This document shows, in pieces, positions 9,370 through 18,732 of a DNA stretch of 64,000 nucleotides. The DNA comes from Ignavibacteriota bacterium (GTDB lineage Bacteria; Bacteroidota; Ignavibacteria; Ignavibacteriales; Melioribacteraceae). The notes under the pieces are model-generated. The model was not told the DNA's origin. It made no database searches and saw nothing but the letters and a program-made list of their open reading frames with translations. The stretch is from contig JADJOX010000008.1 of NCBI GenBank assembly GCA_016713565.1, forward strand, positions 862,915 through 926,914, read 5' to 3'. The position numbers and the translations under genes are program-made. Position 1 is the first letter of the stretch, and every line of letters begins with the position of its first letter.

Positions 9370-9732
9370 AACAATAAATGAATATTCAAGTTAAAAATAA
9401 TGAAATTATTCAAAATTACAAAAAATACTTTTTGTCAAATTATAGATATAATATTTATTTATAATGGTTAACTTTTTTTAGTTAATAAATTTCTTTAAAT
9501 AAATTTTCTAAATTTTGTTAATATTTATATTTTAGTAGTTAGTGAATTTTCCAATAATTCAGTTATTCTAAAAATTTGATATATAAATATCCGTTTTTGC
9601 TGCAGAATAGGGTTTCTTAAATTTCCTCTTTGCTGGTTTCAAAATAAATTTATTCTTTTAACGATAATAATATTGAGCGCCAAGTTTTCATTCGGAATTA
9701 ATTTTTGTTACTAATTAAATACTAGAGATAAA
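9370..9732. other. Non-coding intergenic region, divergent promoters expected
   Basis: 363 bp of very AT-rich sequence between two divergently transcribed genes. I see no convincing ORF, RNA gene, or long repeat. It presumably holds the promoters of both flanking genes but no standard -35/-10 pair stands out. Confidence 0.5.
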
Positions 9733-10437
9733 ATGAAAAAGCAAAACAGTGAAGTAAGTTCAGCTGTAAATTTGATGGCATTGGCAAAAAGTATTTACCA
9801 TGAAACACTAATGATGGGATTTGAAACAAGTGATTATATAAAACTTACAAATGAAATTTTAGGAATGACAATAGAGAAAAAGGAAATTTCGGAAATTCAT
9901 CCGGAAATAAGAATTATTGAAGATGACTATAAATTTCCTCTTATAACGAAAAATTTAAAGATCAGAGAATTTTCGGAAAAGAAAGATAAAAAAATTATTG
10001 AAAAATGGTTTGAGAATGAGACGAGCCGCCAATTTCTTCTTTCCACGACTACACACCAAAACATTAACAAAGAATTTATTCTCTCCGATAATAAAAATAA
10101 ATTTGCAACAATTACGCTTAAAAATGATCTACAGATAGGTTTACTGGCAATTTTGAATATTGACAACCAAAATAAAAAAGGGGAAATGAGGAAATTAATT
10201 GGCGATTTGGAATATAGAGGTAAAGGATTTGCCAAAGAAGCTTCAATTAAGTGGATTGAATATTGCACTATTTTTTTGGGCTTAAATAAAATTTATATAA
10301 ACACAATTGAAACAAATATAAATAACATTTCGTTAAATCGGCAAATTGGATTTGAAATAGAAGGTTTATTTAAAAAAGATTTGATAATTGATGGAATTGA
10401 GCATGATGTTTTAAGAATGGCATACTTTAAACCGTAA
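9733..10437 (+). CDS. GNAT family N-acetyltransferase with extra N-terminal segment
   Basis: 234 residues. Residues about 75-230 form a RimJ/RimL-like GNAT domain: LKIREFSEKKDKKIIEKWF at the start, GDLEYRGKGFAKEASIKWIEYC for the acetyl-CoA loop (RGKGFA replaces Q/RxxGxG/A), LNKIYINTIETNINNISLNRQIGFEIEG near the end. The first 70 residues (VNLMALAKSIYHETLMMGF) are outside the domain and may form a helical extension. Family members acetylate amino groups of proteins, amino sugars or small molecules; the substrate is not apparent. It lies 74 bp before glmS with a terminator between, so a shared operon is unlikely. Confidence 0.87.
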   Translation: MKKQNSEVSSAVNLMALAKSIYHETLMMGFETSDYIKLTNEILGMTIEKKEISEIHPEIRIIEDDYKFPLITKNLKIREFSEKKDKKIIEKWFENETSRQFLLSTTTHQNINKEFILSDNKNKFATITLKNDLQIGLLAILNIDNQNKKGEMRKLIGDLEYRGKGFAKEASIKWIEYCTIFLGLNKIYINTIETNINNISLNRQIGFEIEGLFKKDLIIDGIEHDVLRMAYFKP

Positions 10438-10449
10438 AATAGCAAATTA

Positions 10450-10480
10450 AAAATTTCCAAAACTGGAAATTTTCTTTTTA
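10450..10480 (+). terminator. Terminator after GNAT gene
   Basis: A 10-bp perfect stem (AAAATTTCCA / TGGAAATTTT) with a 4-nt loop is followed by CTTTTTA. Stem is AT-rich, so strength is moderate. Confidence 0.65.
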
Positions 10481-10511
10481 TTGCTTAAGTAAAATTTAAA
10501 AAGGAGCAAAA

Positions 10512-12347
10512 ATGTGCGGAATAGTTGGTTATATTGGAGATAAAAACTGTGTGCCTATTTTGGTTGAAGGTTTAAAACGCTTAGAATATCGCGGATATGA
10601 CTCAGCAGGTATTGGGTTTATAAATTCCGAAAATATAGCTGAAAATATAAAAGTTAAAGGCAAAGTAACCGAATTAGAGAAAAATTTAAATGGAAACGGA
10701 CATTTTGCTAAAATTGGAATTGGACACACAAGATAGGCAACGCACGACGTTCCTGATGTTAGAAATTCACATCCTCACACAAACAATGAAGACAATTTAT
10801 TTATAATCCACAATGGAATTATTAAAAATTATGCCGTTATCAAAAAAGCTCTTTCTGCTGAGGGATATAAATTTTACAGCGATACCGATACTGAAGTACT
10901 TGTAAATTTGATAGACAAAAACATTAAGCTTAAAGGTGATTTTTTTCAAGGTGTAAGATTTGCGTTAAACGAAGTTGAAGGGACTTACGGAATTGCCTTA
11001 TTTCATGAAGATCAACCAGATAAAATTATTGTTGCTAAAAATGGTTCGCCGTTAGTAATTGGAGTTGGAATTGGCGAAAATTATATTGCTTCTGACGTTA
11101 ATGCGCTTATCGCACATACTAGTAAAGTTATTTACTTAGAAGATCACGAAATGGCTGAAATCAGCAAAGACGGCATAAAAGTAAAAACAATTTTTGACGA
11201 AAAAATTCAAAAGGAAATCCAAGAAGTCCAATTGACTTTAAATGAAATCAGCAAAGGCGGTTATCCTCATTTTATGCTTAAAGAAATTATGGAACAGCCT
11301 GAATCTTTAAGAAACTCACTAAGAGGAAGACTGCTTGAAGAAGATGGAATTTCAAAGCTTGGCGGATTGCATGGTTACTTAGATAGAATTGCATTATCGA
11401 GAAGAATAATTATTACAGCTTGCGGAACTTCATGGCATGCGGCATTAGTCGGCGAATACATGTTTGAACAATATACAAATATTCCGGTAGAAGTCGAATA
11501 TGCCTCGGAATTTAGGTATAGAAATCCTATCTTAACTCCGGATGACACGGTTATATTTATTTCTCAAAGCGGAGAAACGCTTGATACTTTGGCGGCACTA
11601 AAAGAAACGAAACGAAGGGGAGCTTTAACAGTTGGATTAGTAAATGCTGTAGGAAGTTCAATTGCCCGTGAAACAGAAACAGGCGTTTATTTACATGCCG
11701 GTCCTGAAATTGGAGTTGCATCAACAAAAGCATTTACATCCCAAGTTATTGTACTTGCGCTTGTTGCACTGCTTATAGGCAGAAGAAAAATAACAAGTCC
11801 GCAGGATGGAGTTGAAATAATAAAAGAATTAAAAACAATTCCAGATAAAGTAGAAAAGATTTTAAAATTAAATAATGAAATTGAAAAAATAGCAGAACAG
11901 TTTGTAAATGCGACTAATTTCCTTTATTTAGGAAGGGGATACAATTTTCCGGTTGCTTTAGAAGGTGCATTGAAATTGAAAGAAATTTCATATATTCACG
12001 CGGAAGGTTATCCCGCTGCCGAAATGAAACATGGACCAATTGCATTAATAGATGAAAACATGCCTGTAATATTTTTAGCTCCTAAAGATTCTGTATACGA
12101 TAAGGTATTAAGTAATATTCAGGAAGTTAAAGCCAGAGGCGGTAAAATTATAGCAATTGCAAGTGAAAATGACGAAGAAATTGATAAAATAGTTGATTAT
12201 TCAATAAAAATTCCAACAACAAAAAGATTGCTTATGCCAATTTTAAACGTAATTCCTTTACAATTACTTGCTTATCATATTGCGGTTAAAAAAGGATTAA
12301 ACGTTGACCAGCCAAGAAACTTAGCGAAAAGTGTAACAGTGGAGTAG
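10512..12347 (+). pseudogene. glmS: Glucosamine-6-phosphate synthase interrupted by an in-frame amber codon
   Basis: Read through the single TAG at 10734-10736, the gene encodes 611 residues, normal GlmS length. The N-terminal glutaminase domain begins MCGIVGYIGD with Cys2 as nucleophile; the two SIS domains are recognisable (CGTSWHAALVGEYMFEQY, SGETLDTLAALKETK, EGALKLKEISYIHAEGYPAAEMKHGP) and the C-terminus ends with the usual KSVTVE. GlmS makes glucosamine-6-phosphate from fructose-6-phosphate and glutamine, the first step to UDP-GlcNAc. Codon 75 is TAG where the glutamine-binding motif GHTRWATHG requires Trp (TGG), and the next motif glycine is Asp. As written, a 74-residue peptide is made and the SIS part (from about 10908) has no clear start. 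Since GlmS is usually essential, sequencing error, a second copy or suppression must be considered. Confidence 0.9.
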
Positions 12348-12372
12348 AAGTTTAAATCTACTCCTTTCTCTT
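12341..12372 (+). terminator. Terminator overlapping the glmS stop codon
   Basis: Perfect 8-bp stem GGAGTAGA / TCTACTCC (12341-12348, 12357-12364) with an 8-nt loop and TTTCTCTT after it. The glmS stop TAG lies inside the left arm. Confidence 0.75.
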
Positions 12373-12541
12373 CCATAAAATATCACAGTTAAATTTTTCA
12401 TTAATTTTTTACTTCCTTTTCAGAAAATTTTTAGTAATTTACGATAATAAATGCAAACAAATTATTTTTGATTATTAAAATAAATATTAAAAAATTAAAA
12501 TAAATACTAAAAATTGTAATATTATACAGAATGGAGTTACC

Positions 12542-13861
12542 ATGTTGAAAAAAAATGTTCTAATTATGGGTGCAGCCGGAAGAGATTTTCATAATTTTAA
12601 TGTAGTATTTAGAGATAATGAAGATTATAATGTAGTCGCTTTTACAGCTACACAAATCCCAAATATTGATGGAAGAATTTATCCTGCTGAACTTGCCGGC
12701 AAATTATATCCTAACGGAATAAAAATTTATGATGAAAGTGAGTTAGTAAATTTAATAAAAGAACTTAAGGTTCAAGAAGTGGTTTTTTCTTATTCCGACG
12801 TTCCTTTTAACTACGTAATGACTAAAGCCTCAATAGTAAATGCGGCTGGGGCTTCATTTAAATTACTCAGCGCAGACGAAACAATGATAAAGAGTACAAA
12901 ACCGGTAATTGCTGTTCTTGCAACCAGAACCGGATGCGGTAAATCTCAAACTTCGCGTAAAATTGTTAAAATACTTAGAGACGAAGGAAAAAAAGTTGTT
13001 GCTGTCCGTCATCCAATGCCCTACGGCGATTTGGTAAAACAAAAAGTTCAGAGATTTGCGGCACTGGAAGATTTATCAAAACACGATTGTACAATTGAGG
13101 AAATAGAAGAATATGAACCGCATATTGCACTTGGCGGAATAATTTATGCTGGTGTTGATTATGAAGCAATTCTTCGTGAAGCGGAAAAAGAAGCGGATGT
13201 TATTTTGTGGGATGGCGGAAATAATGACATGCCATTTTATAAACCTGATTTAACTTTTACTGTTGTCGATCCGCATCGTCCGGGGCATGAATTGACTTAC
13301 TATCCCGGGAATACATCATTAAGACTGGCAGATGCGGTTATTGTAAACAAAATAGATTCGGCAAGACCTGAAGATATTTTGACTGTTATAAACAATTCAA
13401 GAATGGTTAATCCCGACGCTGTAATTATAGAAGGTGCTTCACCATTAATTGTTGATAAACCCGAGATTATAAAAAATAAAAGAGTATTAGTAGTTGAAGA
13501 TGGTCCAACTTTGACACACGGTGAAATGAAATACGGAGCTGGAACTGTTGCAGCGCAAAAATTGGGAGCAATAGAAATAATTGATCCTCGTCCTTTTACC
13601 GTAAACTCAATCTCAAAAACATTTGCAAAATATCCGAATATTGGAATTTTACTTCCTGCTATGGGTTATGGAGAAGAGCAGATTAAAGACTTGGAAGAAA
13701 CAATAAATAAAGTTGATTGCGATGCTGTTGTTATTGGTACACCGATTGATCTTGGAAGGATTTTGAAAATAAATAAACCTTCAACAAGAGTTATGTACGA
13801 ACTCCAGGAAATTGGTTCGATTACGTTAAGAACAATTATGAATGAAAAAGGTATTATATGA
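12542..13861 (+). CDS. Cyclic 2,3-diphosphoglycerate synthetase-like P-loop protein
   Basis: 439 residues. A Rossmann-like N-terminus (NVLIMGAAGRDFHNFNVVFR) is followed by a P-loop TRTGCGKSQTSR (about residues 129-140), DGGNNDMPFYKPDLTFTVVDPHRPG as a probable Walker B region and NKID as a GTPase-like specificity motif. Archaeal relatives make cyclic 2,3-diphosphoglycerate, but most bacterial members are simply called GTPases. It overlaps the carbamate kinase by 4 bp (ATGA), so translation is coupled, and the pair probably works in the same pathway. The GTP-binding motif makes nucleotide hydrolysis or ligation likely; a role tied to carbamoyl-phosphate or purine metabolism is inference from context. 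Confidence 0.85.
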   Translation: MLKKNVLIMGAAGRDFHNFNVVFRDNEDYNVVAFTATQIPNIDGRIYPAELAGKLYPNGIKIYDESELVNLIKELKVQEVVFSYSDVPFNYVMTKASIVNAAGASFKLLSADETMIKSTKPVIAVLATRTGCGKSQTSRKIVKILRDEGKKVVAVRHPMPYGDLVKQKVQRFAALEDLSKHDCTIEEIEEYEPHIALGGIIYAGVDYEAILREAEKEADVILWDGGNNDMPFYKPDLTFTVVDPHRPGHELTYYPGNTSLRLADAVIVNKIDSARPEDILTVINNSRMVNPDAVIIEGASPLIVDKPEIIKNKRVLVVEDGPTLTHGEMKYGAGTVAAQKLGAIEIIDPRPFTVNSISKTFAKYPNIGILLPAMGYGEEQIKDLEETINKVDCDAVVIGTPIDLGRILKINKPSTRVMYELQEIGSITLRTIMNEKGII

Positions 13862-14802
13862 AAAAAAAGCTTGCGGTTATTGCGCTAGGCGGCAATGCGC
13901 TTCTTCGTGGAAATGAAATTGGTACAATTGACGAACAAGAAAAAAATACTTTCGATACTTGTAAACAATTAGTTGGATTGATAAAAAATGATTATAATTT
14001 GATTATAACACATGGGAACGGACCGCAAGTTGGAAACATACTTTTACGAAATGAAGCAGGTTATGAAAAGTATAAAATTCCTCAAATGCCTATGGATATA
14101 TGCGTAGCGGATTCCCAAGGCGGCATTGGCTACATGATAGAGCGCCAGTTAAGAAATGTTTTTAACGAGGAAAAAATTAAGAAAAATGTTGTAACTCTAG
14201 TAACGCAAGTTCTAGTAGATAAGAATGATCCGGCATTTGAAAATCCTACAAAACCGGTCGGGCCATTTTATCTAAAAGAAGAAGCGGATTTACTTGCTAA
14301 AAAAAACAATTGGATATTTAAGAAGGATTCGAGGAATCGGGGATGGCGAAAAGTCGTAGCATCTCCGGTTCCCTTAAAGATAATGAATCAAGAAGTTATA
14401 AGATCTATTGCAAATAAAGGTACAATTGTAATTGCCGTTGGCGGGGGCGGAGTGCCAGTTTATAAACATGATAACGGATACTTGGAAGCCATTGAAGCTG
14501 TAATTGATAAAGATCTGGCATCCTCTGTTCTTGCAAAAGAAATTGGCGCTGATAAATTTTACATTGTTACCGACGTTCCTAAAGTATATATAAACTTCAA
14601 CAAAAAAGATCAAAAAGAACTCGGTAAAATTAAAGTGGGCGAAATTAAAAAATATCTCGATACTGGTGAATTTGGTTCAGGCAGCATGGAGCCAAAGATA
14701 AAAGCAGCTATAAATTTTTGCGTATCAACAAATAATGAAAGTATTATTACAAACGAAGAAAGCCTGCCTATTCCAGAATGCGGAACTCGTATATCATTAT
14801 AG
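13858..14802 (+). CDS. arcC: Carbamate kinase
   Basis: 314 residues, the standard length. Motifs: VIALGGNALL at the N-terminus, ITHGNGPQVGNILLRNE, DICVADSQGGIGYMIERQL, the substrate and nucleotide segments AVGGGGVPVY and IEAVIDKDLASSVLA, and GSGSMEPKIKAAINF near the end. The enzyme makes ATP from ADP and carbamoyl phosphate, releasing carbamate. It is the energy-yielding last step when a carbamoyltransferase runs in the catabolic direction, as in arginine deimination or YgeW-linked purine breakdown. Two tandem stop codons end it. Upstream overlap with the P-loop gene and downstream nucleobase permeases point to purine rather than arginine use; no arginine deiminase is present. Confidence 0.96.
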   Translation: MKKKLAVIALGGNALLRGNEIGTIDEQEKNTFDTCKQLVGLIKNDYNLIITHGNGPQVGNILLRNEAGYEKYKIPQMPMDICVADSQGGIGYMIERQLRNVFNEEKIKKNVVTLVTQVLVDKNDPAFENPTKPVGPFYLKEEADLLAKKNNWIFKKDSRNRGWRKVVASPVPLKIMNQEVIRSIANKGTIVIAVGGGGVPVYKHDNGYLEAIEAVIDKDLASSVLAKEIGADKFYIVTDVPKVYINFNKKDQKELGKIKVGEIKKYLDTGEFGSGSMEPKIKAAINFCVSTNNESIITNEESLPIPECGTRISL

Positions 14803-14831
14803 TAGTTACTTTATGTAATTTAAAAATAAAA

Positions 14832-14870
14832 AGATAAAAAGCTCTTTTCCTATTTGATTTTATCCTTTTT
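14832..14870 (+). terminator. Possible weak terminator or processing hairpin after arcC
   Basis: A 7-bp stem (GATAAAA at 14833-14839 with TTTTATC at 14858-14864), an 18-nt loop and CTTTTTTT behind it. The stem has little GC, so it may only partly reduce readthrough into the permease genes. Confidence 0.35.
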
Positions 14871-14958
14871 TTGCTATTTTTCATTCCCAATATAATTCAC
14901 ACTTCTTAAAAATATTACATAATTAACTATCATTATTAACTACTCTAAAGGTGCAGTA

Positions 14959-16188
14959 TTGAAAAATAACACATCTAACGATATTATACTTGGTATGCAA
15001 ATGCTCTTTGTGGCGTTTGGCGCTCTTGTACTTGTTCCTTTATTAACAGGAATGGACCCTTCTTTAGCTTTGTTTACAGCTGGAGGAGGAACATTAATAT
15101 TTCAGTTTATTACTCAACGAAAAGTTCCTATTTTTTTGGCAAGCTCATTTGCGTTTATTGCTCCTATTCAAATTGGAATTAAAGAATTTGGACTTGGTGC
15201 AACTTTGGGCGGATTAGCAAGTGCCGGATTAATTTATGTTGTTCTTTCATTATTGGTGAAAGCAAAAGGAGTTCAAGTTATTGAAAAATATTTACCTCCC
15301 ATAGTTACCGGACCGGTTATAATGATAATTGGTTTAAATTTAGCTCCTGTAGCTGTTGGAATGACAAAGAATTTTGATGGAAGTACAAATTTAGATTCGA
15401 CCGCTATAATAGTCGCATTGTTTTCATTATTTGTGACGATTTTTGTTGTACTTAAAGGAAAAGGGATCTTTAAGTTAATTCCTATTATTAGCGGAATTGC
15501 CGGAGGATATTTACTATCAATAATATTGGGCAAAGTAAATTTTCAGCCAATAACCGACGCAAAATGGTTTATGATTCCGTGGATAGAAGCCATAAACGCT
15601 GGAACATATGAATTTCCTATTCTAAATATCTCCGCAATTTTATTTATTCTTCCGGTCGCTATAGCTCCGGCAATTGAACACGTCGGCGATATTATGGCAA
15701 TTTCAGAAATCTCAAATAAAGATTTTCTTGAAGATCCCGGTTTGCACAGAACACTACTTGGTGACGGCGTTGCTACAATTTTTGCTTCAGTTTTGGGCGG
15801 TCCGCCAAATACAACTTATTCGGAAGTTACCGGAGCAGTTGCGCTTATAAAAAGATTTGAAACTAAACTAATGACAATAGCGGCAATATTTGCAATATCT
15901 TTGGCGTTTTTTGGAAAGTTAGGCGGAGTATTAAAAACAATTCCTATTCCCGTTATGGGCGGAATTTTAGTCCTTTTATTTGGAATGATCGCGGCTATTG
16001 GAATTGGAACTTTAGTTAAAAATAAAATTGATATGTCAAACTCAAGAAACTTGGTTATTGTTGCCATAATTCTTGTTTTTGGAATAGGGGACATGTCATT
16101 AGGAGTTGGAAATTTTCAACTTGCCGGTATTGGTTTGGCAGGAATTATTGGCGTTTTACTAAATATTATTTTACCAAAAAACAATTAA
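14959..16188 (+). CDS. NCS2 uracil/xanthine permease (UraA-like)
   Basis: 409 residues with about 12-14 membrane helices. The start is TTG, chosen because AAAGGTG lies six bases upstream and the preceding bases do not give an ATG. NCS2 signature residues are visible: the helix-8 motif AIEHVGDIMA with the conserved Glu, and GGPPNTTYSEVTGAVAL, which matches the uracil-permease branch. UraA-type proteins bring uracil or xanthine across the inner membrane with protons. It is 15 bp from the outer-membrane-like gene downstream, so these two are almost certainly co-transcribed with the AzgA-type permease. Confidence 0.9.
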   Translation: MKNNTSNDIILGMQMLFVAFGALVLVPLLTGMDPSLALFTAGGGTLIFQFITQRKVPIFLASSFAFIAPIQIGIKEFGLGATLGGLASAGLIYVVLSLLVKAKGVQVIEKYLPPIVTGPVIMIIGLNLAPVAVGMTKNFDGSTNLDSTAIIVALFSLFVTIFVVLKGKGIFKLIPIISGIAGGYLLSIILGKVNFQPITDAKWFMIPWIEAINAGTYEFPILNISAILFILPVAIAPAIEHVGDIMAISEISNKDFLEDPGLHRTLLGDGVATIFASVLGGPPNTTYSEVTGAVALIKRFETKLMTIAAIFAISLAFFGKLGGVLKTIPIPVMGGILVLLFGMIAAIGIGTLVKNKIDMSNSRNLVIVAIILVFGIGDMSLGVGNFQLAGIGLAGIIGVLLNIILPKNN

Positions 16189-16203
16189 TATCAGGAGTAT
16201 TAC

Positions 16204-16863
16204 ATGAAGAAATTTACATTCTCAATTTTACTTTTTATTGCGTCTTCAATTTTTGCGCAGAACATTCAGCTTCATTATGATTTTGGAAAAGATAGAAAAT
16301 ACTTTACCTCAACAATAGAGATGTTTAAACCCGATGAATACGGCTCCACATTCTTCTTTATTGATTTTGATTATAACGCGTCCGGAAATAATTCAATTGC
16401 TTTAGCATATTTTGAAATTGCCAGATATCTTACAATTCCCGGAACAGGAGGATTAGCAGGAACTATCCAATATAATGATGGAACAGCTCCCTGGGGACCG
16501 CTAGGTCACATTGTTCTTGCCGGCGCAAGTTATCCTATAAATTTAGGGTTTGTTACTTTAAATACCGATCTGCTTTTAAGAAAAGATTATTTATCCGAAG
16601 GTATGGACTATCAATTAACAACAGTTTGGTTTAAACCATTTTTTGAAGGCAAACTTATTTTTACCGGATTTTTAGATTTATGGAGCGGAGATTATTGGTA
16701 TACCGACGGTAAAGAGTTGGTTTTATTGACTGAACCTCAACTTTGGTTTAATGTTGACTCGCACTTTGCTGTTGGAGGTGAAGTTGAAATTAGTAATAAC
16801 TTTATTCCTTTAAAAGATAAAATACAAATTAACCCAACATTAGCCGTAAAATGGAATTTCTAA
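16204..16863 (+). CDS. Predicted outer-membrane barrel, DUF5020-like
   Basis: 219 residues with a clear signal peptide (cleavage after FAQ). The mature part alternates hydrophobic and polar residues and has many aromatics (FFFIDFDYNAS, IALAYFEIARYL, ELVLLTEPQLWFNV), ending with the aromatic KWNF typical of an outer-membrane beta-barrel. It resembles DUF5020 proteins of Bacteroidota, which look like Tsx-type nucleoside channels. Its position, 15 bp after a UraA-like permease and 22 bp before an AzgA-like permease, suggests an outer-membrane port for nucleobases or nucleosides. Function is inferred. Confidence 0.75.
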   Translation: MKKFTFSILLFIASSIFAQNIQLHYDFGKDRKYFTSTIEMFKPDEYGSTFFFIDFDYNASGNNSIALAYFEIARYLTIPGTGGLAGTIQYNDGTAPWGPLGHIVLAGASYPINLGFVTLNTDLLLRKDYLSEGMDYQLTTVWFKPFFEGKLIFTGFLDLWSGDYWYTDGKELVLLTEPQLWFNVDSHFAVGGEVEISNNFIPLKDKIQINPTLAVKWNF

Positions 16864-16885
16864 CTAAATTAACAGGTAGAATAAA

Positions 16886-18205
16886 ATGAACGAATTTTTA
16901 AATTTCTCAAAATATAATACAAGTTTAAAAACCGAAATACTCGCGGGAATTACTACTTTTTTGGCAACTATGTATATTATTGTTGTTAATCCGGCAATTA
17001 TTTCAGCTACCGGAATGCCTTTCAGCGGTGTATTAACGGCTACTGTTTTAGTTTCAGCATTCAGCAGTATAATGATGGGTATTTATGCAAACAACCCGAT
17101 TGTTTTAGCTCCCGGAATGGGATTAAACGCTTTTTTTACTTTTTCCGTTGTCTTGGGAATGGGCGTTAAATGGGAAGTTGCGCTTGGCGCCGTTTTTTGG
17201 TCGGGAATAGTTTTTATAATTTTATCTGTACTAAAAGTCCGTGAATTGATAGTTAAAGCAATTCCAAAACAAATAAGATACGCAATCGCAGCCGGAATTG
17301 GATTATTCATTACATTCATTGGTTTTGTTAATGCCAAATTTATTGTTGATAATCCAGCTACTTTGGTTTCAATTACGAAATTAAATCCCATAATTGTTAC
17401 ATTTTTAATTGGGTTATTTATTACTTCAATAATGATAATTAAAAATGTTAAGGGTGCTTTAATAATTGGAATTATCATTACAACAATTTTATCTATACCA
17501 ATTGGTAGATTTTACGGAGATGCCTCAGCTATAAATTATGGTGTTCCTACTTTAGTTACATGGAAAGGATTAATGGCAATGCCTGATTTCAGTTTGATAC
17601 TAAAACTAGATTTTGTAAACTCGCTTCAGTTTGCGTTGTTTCCGGTAATTTTTGCATTTTTATTTACAGATATGTTTGATTCAATTTCTACATTTATTGG
17701 TGTTGCCGAAGCTGCAAATATTACAGATGCAGACGGTGAACCGAGAAATATAAAAAAATCTTTACTTGTTGACGCTGTTTCAACTACAATTTCTGGTTTA
17801 TTCGGAACAAGTTCAGGTACAAGTTATATTGAATCTGCCGCTGGAGTTGAACAAGGAGGAAGAACCGGAATGACAGCTGTTGTTGCTGGATTATTGTTTT
17901 TACCTTTTATATTTTTTTCACCGCTTCTATCCGTTGTTCCATCAATTGCAACTTCACCGGCTTTGATTTTGGTCGGAGTTTTTATGATGAAACCTGTTCT
18001 AAAGATCAATTGGTCAAAATTTGATGACGCGATTCCCGCGTTCCTCGGTATGATATTAATTCCTTTAACATATTCAATTACACAAGGAATTATTTGGAGC
18101 TTTATTTCATGGACGATAATTAAAATTGCGATCGGTAAAAGAGAAGAAGTATCAATTATGCTTATAGTTATTGATATTTTTGCCATTCTTGCTTTAGTAA
18201 TTTAA
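16886..18205 (+). CDS. AzgA/PbuG-family hypoxanthine/guanine permease
   Basis: 439 residues with 12-14 helices. The N-terminus YNTSLKTEILAGITTFLATMYIIVVNP and GLNAFFTF are signature stretches of the AzgA-like NCS2 branch, and DMFDSISTFIGVAEAA lies in the substrate region (helix 8). These carriers import hypoxanthine, guanine or adenine by proton symport. The short gap after the barrel gene and the hairpin that follows mark it as the last gene of the P-loop/arcC/permease set. Confidence 0.93.
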   Translation: MNEFLNFSKYNTSLKTEILAGITTFLATMYIIVVNPAIISATGMPFSGVLTATVLVSAFSSIMMGIYANNPIVLAPGMGLNAFFTFSVVLGMGVKWEVALGAVFWSGIVFIILSVLKVRELIVKAIPKQIRYAIAAGIGLFITFIGFVNAKFIVDNPATLVSITKLNPIIVTFLIGLFITSIMIIKNVKGALIIGIIITTILSIPIGRFYGDASAINYGVPTLVTWKGLMAMPDFSLILKLDFVNSLQFALFPVIFAFLFTDMFDSISTFIGVAEAANITDADGEPRNIKKSLLVDAVSTTISGLFGTSSGTSYIESAAGVEQGGRTGMTAVVAGLLFLPFIFFSPLLSVVPSIATSPALILVGVFMMKPVLKINWSKFDDAIPAFLGMILIPLTYSITQGIIWSFISWTIIKIAIGKREEVSIMLIVIDIFAILALVI

Positions 18206-18229
18206 TCTTAATCTGTTTTAATTTTTAAT

Positions 18230-18267
18230 CCTTCGAGGTTTATAGAATAATTTATAAATCTCGAAGG
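18230..18267 (+). terminator. Long hairpin after the AzgA-like permease, probable terminator
   Basis: A 15-bp stem with one G-T wobble (CCTTCGAGGTTTATA at 18230-18244 with TATAAATCTCGAAGG at 18253-18267) and an 8-nt loop. There is no long T tract on the plus strand right after it; the neighbouring bases (TTTTTAAT before, TTAAAAATTAAAAA after) extend the pairing weakly. It could also stop transcription on the minus strand or protect the mRNA 3' end. Confidence 0.6.
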
Positions 18268-18732
18268 TATTGAGTTAAAAATTAAAAATTATACACCAAA
18301 ACAAACTCATCCAACCAAATATTATCTCATTCACTTTACATCTAATTTAAGCCAATTCTAAAAACAAATCAATCAAGTTTTTATCAAACTAATATAGAAT
18401 TGAAATAATATTAATTTGTTATTCTAAGAATCATTTATTCCAATTTTATATCTCTGCAATTTGTGCTTTTTTTGTATGATATTTTACTTCTAAAACGAAT
18501 ACAATTAAATAATACTCGAAGTCTATTTAGAGTAATCTTTTATATAAAAAACTTAAAATAATTATTGACTATTATAGAAGTTAATACTTAGTTACAATAA
18601 GTGATTTTTCCTACTCCGAGAGAGTAAGAAAATAAGATTGCTGAATCATAAGATAATTCAACCAACCTCAAAGTACTTCTCTCCCGAAGAATAAATAATA
18701 AAATTTTTTCAATTAAATCATAATTCAATGAT
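18268..18732. other. Non-coding leader region of the large T9SS protein
   Basis: 465 bp of AT-rich sequence with no ORF I can support. The part nearest the gene contains TACTCCGAGAGAGTA (a short imperfect dyad near 18613) and later CTCTCCCGAAGAA. No RNA family or known riboswitch was recognised; it probably holds the promoter and 5' leader. Confidence 0.4.

Noticed and set aside
10734..10736. TAG as a recoded sense codon (pyrrolysine or reassigned amber)
   Set aside because: TAG ends several clear genes here and the expected residue is Trp, a one-base change from TGG.
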